Positions 32,136-35,168 of a stretch of 35,168 nt of DNA are shown piece after piece. Positions within the stretch are counted from its first letter, which is position 1, and each line of letters opens with the position of its first letter. A program made the position numbers and the translations under genes. The DNA lies in NCBI GenBank assembly GCA_017457295.1, contig JAFTHS010000008.1:1-35168 (forward strand). Direction: 5' to 3'. The stretch is from Paludibacteraceae bacterium (GTDB taxonomy: Bacteria > Bacteroidota > Bacteroidia > Bacteroidales > Paludibacteraceae). Under the pieces are notes generated by a model, which searched no databases, had not been told where the DNA came from, and saw only the letters and a program-made list of their open reading frames with translations.

Positions 32136-33178
32136 ACAAAAAAATTATGATATGCTTTGCATTAACGATAATGATTATCGGATGCAAAAAAGTGGATGTG
32201 GATTTCACTTATTCTCCAGCAGAACCTAAAGCAGGAGAAGTAGTGAAGTTCTCCAATAGCAGTAGTGCAGGTGAGAATTGGAATTGGGATTTTGGCGATA
32301 ATGCAACCAGTGTGTTGAAAAATCCTAGTCATACGTTTAGGAAACCGGGTACATATGTTGTAACTCTGATGGTGGATAGTGCCAAGTACAATACGTGTAG
32401 CCACACCATAACGGTATATGATACGATACCTACGTTTGTGGCTTCTACCGATTCTATATGCCATTATATCGATGTGACGCTGACGGCCAATATATACAAT
32501 CCATTCAATTATAGTTTGTCGTATGAATGGACATTGCCCGATAATTGCCACTTGGTGGCTGGTACACTGACAAGCAAAGCAGTGAAGATATATTTTGATC
32601 AATATGGTAGCAGCATGCCTGTTGCGCTGACTATCAAGCAAAACGAAAAAGAATATTCCGTATCGCGCGACTTGTATATTCACGAGACTAAAGCACCTGC
32701 TATAGTGATGCAGTTGGCAGATTATACTGTGAAGCGACAACGTATAATAGAGAGCCGTTTAGAAACTGTGCAAAACAATTTGGTGGAAGAAAATGTGGTA
32801 TTGCTAAACAACTCCAATGACACTATTGTTCACTTTAATGGTGTGACATTCTATGCTAGCCAAATGAGTAGTATATTCCCTAATTATGAGGTGAAGCGTA
32901 TACAGCTTGATGCTATGGCTCAGAAATGGTATATCACTACAACTGAAGGATTGTTTGTGGCAAATTTCAATGGCGAAGATATGGTTTGTATAGATGCTGA
33001 AGCTTATGGGGCGGTGTATGTTGACATGTATCGCAACTTAGTATTGTGGGCTACTCCATCGGGATTGAAGGCCATGGCACTCGTCAAGAGCAAGAAGAAT
33101 CAATTTTCTACTACTCCTATATTGTATAACGAAATTAGCGATATTGACCGCATTGTAGTCAATAATAATCCTCAATAG
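32132..33178 (+). CDS. PKD-domain lipoprotein
   Basis: A 348-residue exported lipoprotein. The signal peptide ends in the lipobox MIIGC. One PKD domain covers about residues 22-90, with the diagnostic NWDFGDNATSVLKNPSHTF and PGTYVVTLMV. The rest is a beta-rich region without recognisable family; it might contain a second immunoglobulin-like unit at about 95-170 (DSICHYIDVTLTANI) and a C-terminal six-strand part with YITTTEGLFVANF. PKD domains often mediate surface protein contacts. The ATG at 32132 overlaps the miaA stop as ATGA. A longer frame from 32105 has no signal peptide logic. Confidence 0.85.
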   Translation: MNKKIMICFALTIMIIGCKKVDVDFTYSPAEPKAGEVVKFSNSSSAGENWNWDFGDNATSVLKNPSHTFRKPGTYVVTLMVDSAKYNTCSHTITVYDTIPTFVASTDSICHYIDVTLTANIYNPFNYSLSYEWTLPDNCHLVAGTLTSKAVKIYFDQYGSSMPVALTIKQNEKEYSVSRDLYIHETKAPAIVMQLADYTVKRQRIIESRLETVQNNLVEENVVLLNNSNDTIVHFNGVTFYASQMSSIFPNYEVKRIQLDAMAQKWYITTTEGLFVANFNGEDMVCIDAEAYGAVYVDMYRNLVLWATPSGLKAMALVKSKKNQFSTTPILYNEISDIDRIVVNNNPQ

Positions 33179-33180
33179 AC

Positions 33181-34185
33181 ATGCAGCCCCAATATATTTT
33201 TGAGACTAGTTGGGAAGTGTGCAATCGTGTAGGCGGTATTTATGCCGTTCTCTCTACGCGTGCCGCTTCTATGCAAGCAGAACACAAAGATAAAGTAGTA
33301 TTTTTCGGTCCCGACTTCGGAGACCACTCCAACCTCACTTTCAAGGAGAGCAAGACCGTCCTCAAAGGTTGGCGCCCTAAAGGTGTACGCGTAGGTCGTT
33401 GGCAAGTGCCAGGCAACCCTATTGCAGTGCTCCTCAAGTGGGATGAACTGTGGGCGGAGAAAGACCAAATCTTCGGTCATATGTGGGAGAAGTATGGCGT
33501 GCAGAGCCATGCTGCCTACGGCGATTATGATGAGAGTTGCCTCTTTGCTTATGCTGTAGGACAAGTGGCAGAGAGCTTGTATCGCCATTTGGATATGCCT
33601 ACCACCGTGATGCATTGCAACGAGTGGCAAACAGCTTTTACTATCCTTTACTTGCGCGAGCATTGCCCCGCTATCGGTACGCTCTTCACGACCCATGCTA
33701 CCAGCATTGGTCGCAGTATCGCAGGCAATGGCAAGCCGCTATACGATTGCTTTGATGGCTTCCATGGCGATCAGATGGCTCAGGAGCTGAATATGGTCAG
33801 CAAGCACTCTGCCGAGAAGAAAGCAGCGCATTATGCCGACTGTTTCACTACTGTGAGCAACATCACTGCTCGCGAGTGTAAGCAACTGCTTGATAAGCCA
33901 GTGGATATTGTTACTCCTAATGGCTTTGAGCAGGGGTTTGTGCCACAAGGCAAGGACTTTGAGGCAGCACGTAAACGTGCACGCAATACCTTAATATCCC
34001 TCGCACGCGCGAAGGGCATTGACGCGCAAGGCACCGATATGCTGATTGGTACAGCTGGTCGCTTCGAATGGAAGAACAAAGGTATTGATGTCTTCCTTGA
34101 ATCCCTTACTCGCCTCGGAAACAAGACTACACAAGACTACACAAGACTACACAATCACAAAAGCAAGTCATCGCTTTCGTCATGA
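33181..34185 (+). CDS. N-terminal glycogen synthase ORF (current frame)
   Basis: The reading frame that starts at the glycogen synthase ATG stops here after 334 residues; it ends with the out-of-frame tail RLHNHKSKSSLSS. It keeps the N-terminal Rossmann domain but lacks the whole EPWGYTPLE donor-site half. The start lies 2 bp after the PKD lipoprotein stop, so it is translated in that operon. Confidence 0.8.
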   Translation: MQPQYIFETSWEVCNRVGGIYAVLSTRAASMQAEHKDKVVFFGPDFGDHSNLTFKESKTVLKGWRPKGVRVGRWQVPGNPIAVLLKWDELWAEKDQIFGHMWEKYGVQSHAAYGDYDESCLFAYAVGQVAESLYRHLDMPTTVMHCNEWQTAFTILYLREHCPAIGTLFTTHATSIGRSIAGNGKPLYDCFDGFHGDQMAQELNMVSKHSAEKKAAHYADCFTTVSNITARECKQLLDKPVDIVTPNGFEQGFVPQGKDFEAARKRARNTLISLARAKGIDAQGTDMLIGTAGRFEWKNKGIDVFLESLTRLGNKTTQDYTRLHNHKSKSSLSS

Positions 34186-34670
34186 TCCCTTACCTCGACC
34201 GCGAAGACTTTACAATTGGTAATGTGCATGTGGTATTCGTGCCTACCTATCTCAATGGCAACGATGGCGTGCTTAACTTGCCTTATTACGATTTGTTGAT
34301 TGGTTTGGATTTGACCGTCTTCCCAAGTTATTACGAGCCATGGGGTTACACTCCGCTTGAGAGTATGGCTTTCCATGTGCCTACCATCACTACTAGCTTG
34401 AGTGGCTATGGCGTTTGGTGTGAGGAGCAGGGTTGTACTACGATTGATAAGGGCGTGGCGGTTATTTATCGCAACGATAGCAATACCGACGATGTGATTA
34501 ATCATATTGTGAATACGATTGAATATTACCTCACGCTCTCTACACAGAAGACGGCTGCTATCCGCAAATCGGCTGTTCGATTGGCATTGCAAGCCGAGTG
34601 GAAGAACTTCTTCACCTACTACCGCGATGCATATAGTATCGCTTTAAAGAAGACGCTTGCTCGTCAATAA
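34101..34670 (+). other. C-terminal glycogen synthase coding segment in the other frame
   Basis: This frame opens at 34101 after a TGA and runs through the repeat into the conserved C-terminal domain. A new initiation could occur only at the ATG at 34182, giving 162 residues without the N-terminal domain. On its own it would not be an active synthase. Confidence 0.75.
34121..34154. repeat. 10-bp tandem repeat inside glycogen synthase
   Basis: ACAAGACTAC is repeated three times exactly (34121, 34131, 34141), then ACAA. The length, 10 bp, is not a multiple of three, so each gain or loss of a unit changes the frame. Confidence 0.97.
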
Positions 34671-34702
34671 AGATACAAAAAGTATATTAGGAATATATCA
34701 AC

Positions 34703-34745
34703 AATCGCTTGTCTGATGGTAAGCGATTCTTGTTTTTCTTTTTTT
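34703..34745 (+). terminator. Terminator after glycogen synthase
   Basis: AATCGCTT (34703-34710) and AAGCGATT (34721-34728) pair perfectly around a 10-nt loop and are followed by CTTGTTTTTCTTTTTTT. Confidence 0.87.
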
Positions 34746-34775
34746 AAGTTCTCTGTAGGTTTCGGGACCACGATA

Positions 34776-34808
34776 GGAGATCTGTGGGATATCTGTGGGC
34801 TTTCTGTG
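34776..34808. repeat. Three tandem 11-bp repeats downstream of glycogen synthase
   Basis: Units GGAGATCTGTG, GGATATCTGTG and GGCTTTCTGTG are consecutive. The first two differ at one position, and a weak fourth unit (GCTTTAGTGTA) may follow. The spacer 34671-35067 holds this array, two terminators and the repeats at 34850; I see no gene in it. Confidence 0.7.
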
Positions 34809-34849
34809 GCTTTAGTGTATCAAATATTTGTGCCTCTATATTATTATAG

Positions 34850-34893
34850 TGGTGCTGAATATTCAGCGTTTTAGTGATTTGGTGCTGAATATT
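34850..34893. repeat. Direct repeat with a 14-bp palindrome
   Basis: TGGTGCTGAATATT occurs at 34850 and 34880, 30 bp apart. In the first copy it continues into the perfect palindrome GCTGAATATTCAGC (34854-34867); the second keeps only its left half. Confidence 0.65.
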
Positions 34894-34925
34894 GGAGAAT
34901 TTGGAGGGTACAGTGATATATACAA

Positions 34926-34978
34926 CACGCGGGAAGTGTAGTGTTTACTAGGCTTCCCGCGTGGGTGTATTTTTTTTG
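34926..34978 (+). terminator. Strong second hairpin with U-run, no obvious gene
   Basis: CACGCGGGAAG (34926-34936) and CTTCCCGCGTG (34953-34963) pair perfectly. On the plus strand GGTGTATTTTTTTT follows. It lies 256 bp past the glycogen synthase stop and could also act on the minus-strand gene at 35068, though its minus-strand U-run is poor. Confidence 0.8.
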
Positions 34979-35067
34979 AAAAAAGTTTTCCTGTGCTGAG
35001 TATAATGCTGAAGATTGTGAGAAGATAAGGTTCGATTCAACACGGAAAGTTGTATAATAAGTAAATG

Positions 35068-35168
35068 TTACTTCAACTTCCACTCACGCCATGAAGCATC
35101 TAGTGATGCAGATGGTGTTACACATGGAGTTTGCGATTTGCCATTGAGTAGGATGGATTGTTGGCTCA
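35068..35168 (-). CDS. C-terminus of an unidentified minus-strand gene (partial)
   Basis: An open frame of 32 residues runs from the right edge to TAA at 35068-35070 (SQQSILLNGKSQTPCVTP ... ASWREWKLK). The frame has no stop, a plausible composition and ends at a position with a spacer after it, so it is probably the tail of a real gene. I cannot assign a family from this little. Confidence 0.5.
   Translation of the reverse strand, partial: SQQSILLNGKSQTPCVTPSASLDASWREWKLK

Larger units (their letters stand above)
33181..34670 (+). pseudogene. Glycogen synthase (GT3-like), reading frame interrupted
   Basis: As one unit, this is a glycogen synthase of about 500 residues. The N-terminal part is closest to eukaryotic-type GT3 synthases: FETSWEVCNRVGGIYAVLSTRA, CNEWQTAFTILYL, LFTTHATSIGRSIAG, FTTVSNITARECKQLL and VTPNGFEQGF. 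The C-terminal part has the nucleotide-sugar domain, with PSYYEPWGYTPLESMAFHVPTI (acid residues of EPWGYTPLE) and TTSLSGYGVWCEEQ. The two are in different frames (33181-34185 and 34101-34670). The shift occurs at three copies of ACAAGACTAC (34121-34150). Removing two copies or adding one restores a single frame, and the one-copy reading, GNKTTQSQKQVIAFVMIPY, joins the halves smoothly. The current allele would make a truncated, inactive protein of 334 residues. Sequencing error is the alternative explanation. Confidence 0.85.

Noticed and set aside
34871..35083. 70-codon minus-strand ORF at the right end
   Set aside because: It covers the strong terminator hairpin and a different frame is the plausible gene end at 35068.
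1..35168. CRISPR array or insertion sequence
   Set aside because: No regularly spaced repeats of 24-40 bp with unique spacers, no transposase and no long terminal inverted repeats were seen.

Overview
The window looks like chromosomal DNA of a member of the Bacteroidales (phylum Bacteroidota). Many genes match their Bacteroidetes homologues, including a DUF5606 protein, a DUF6249-like protein beside an ECF sigma factor, a GT3-type glycogen synthase and an IS1096-passenger-like protein. Nearly every recognisable promoter has the phylum-specific form TTTG/TTG - 19 to 20 bp - TAnnTTTG. Shine-Dalgarno sequences are essentially absent. Most content is housekeeping. There is no phage, insertion sequence or CRISPR array.

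Layout. 1-3000 (+): the end of a tripartite efflux operon (MacB-like permease, HlyD-like adaptor, TolC-like channel), closed by a terminator. 3052-4377 (-): a small membrane protein, an ECF sigma factor and a DUF6249-like membrane protein. 4546-15151 (-): a long co-directional block, mreB-mreC-mreD-mrdA-rodA (cell-wall elongation), yraN, mnmG, apt and uvrC. A parS-like ParB site lies between mnmG and apt. 15152-15779: a divergent regulatory region with tRNA-Asn, two candidate mreB promoters and the promoter of a PfkB-family kinase. 15780-17682 (+): the kinase, plsC and tRNA-Pro. 17683-18166 (+): its own promoter and a long rod-foldable RNA that may be 6S RNA. 18167-20787 (+): a DUF3267 membrane metalloprotease, a lipoprotein and a CPBP-family protease. 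20724-25369 (-): a conserved CCG-motif protein, parE, a zinc-ribbon coiled-coil protein, a Nif3-like protein and DUF5606. 25692-29932 (+): smpB, gpmI, ychF and a Ca2+/Na+ antiporter. 29990-30523 (-): an MTA/SAH nucleosidase-like protein. 30685-34670 (+): an IS1096-passenger-like protein, miaA, a PKD lipoprotein and a glycogen synthase gene. The far right end holds the C-terminus of an unidentified minus-strand gene.

Main observations. (1) The glycogen synthase frame is broken exactly at three tandem copies of a 10-bp unit. One or four copies would restore it, so it is a phase-variation candidate or a recent slippage mutation. (2) Several spacers carry short tandem arrays of unrelated sequence that share an 11-bp unit length. 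(3) A near-perfect parS site lies between mnmG and apt. (4) A structured RNA with a 6S-like shape lies downstream of tRNA-Pro. (5) The same inverted repeat, GATAGAT-N2/3-ATCTATC, sits about 24 bp upstream of the -33 element of both the mreB and smpB promoters. All statements come from reading the sequence; no database search or folding program was run.
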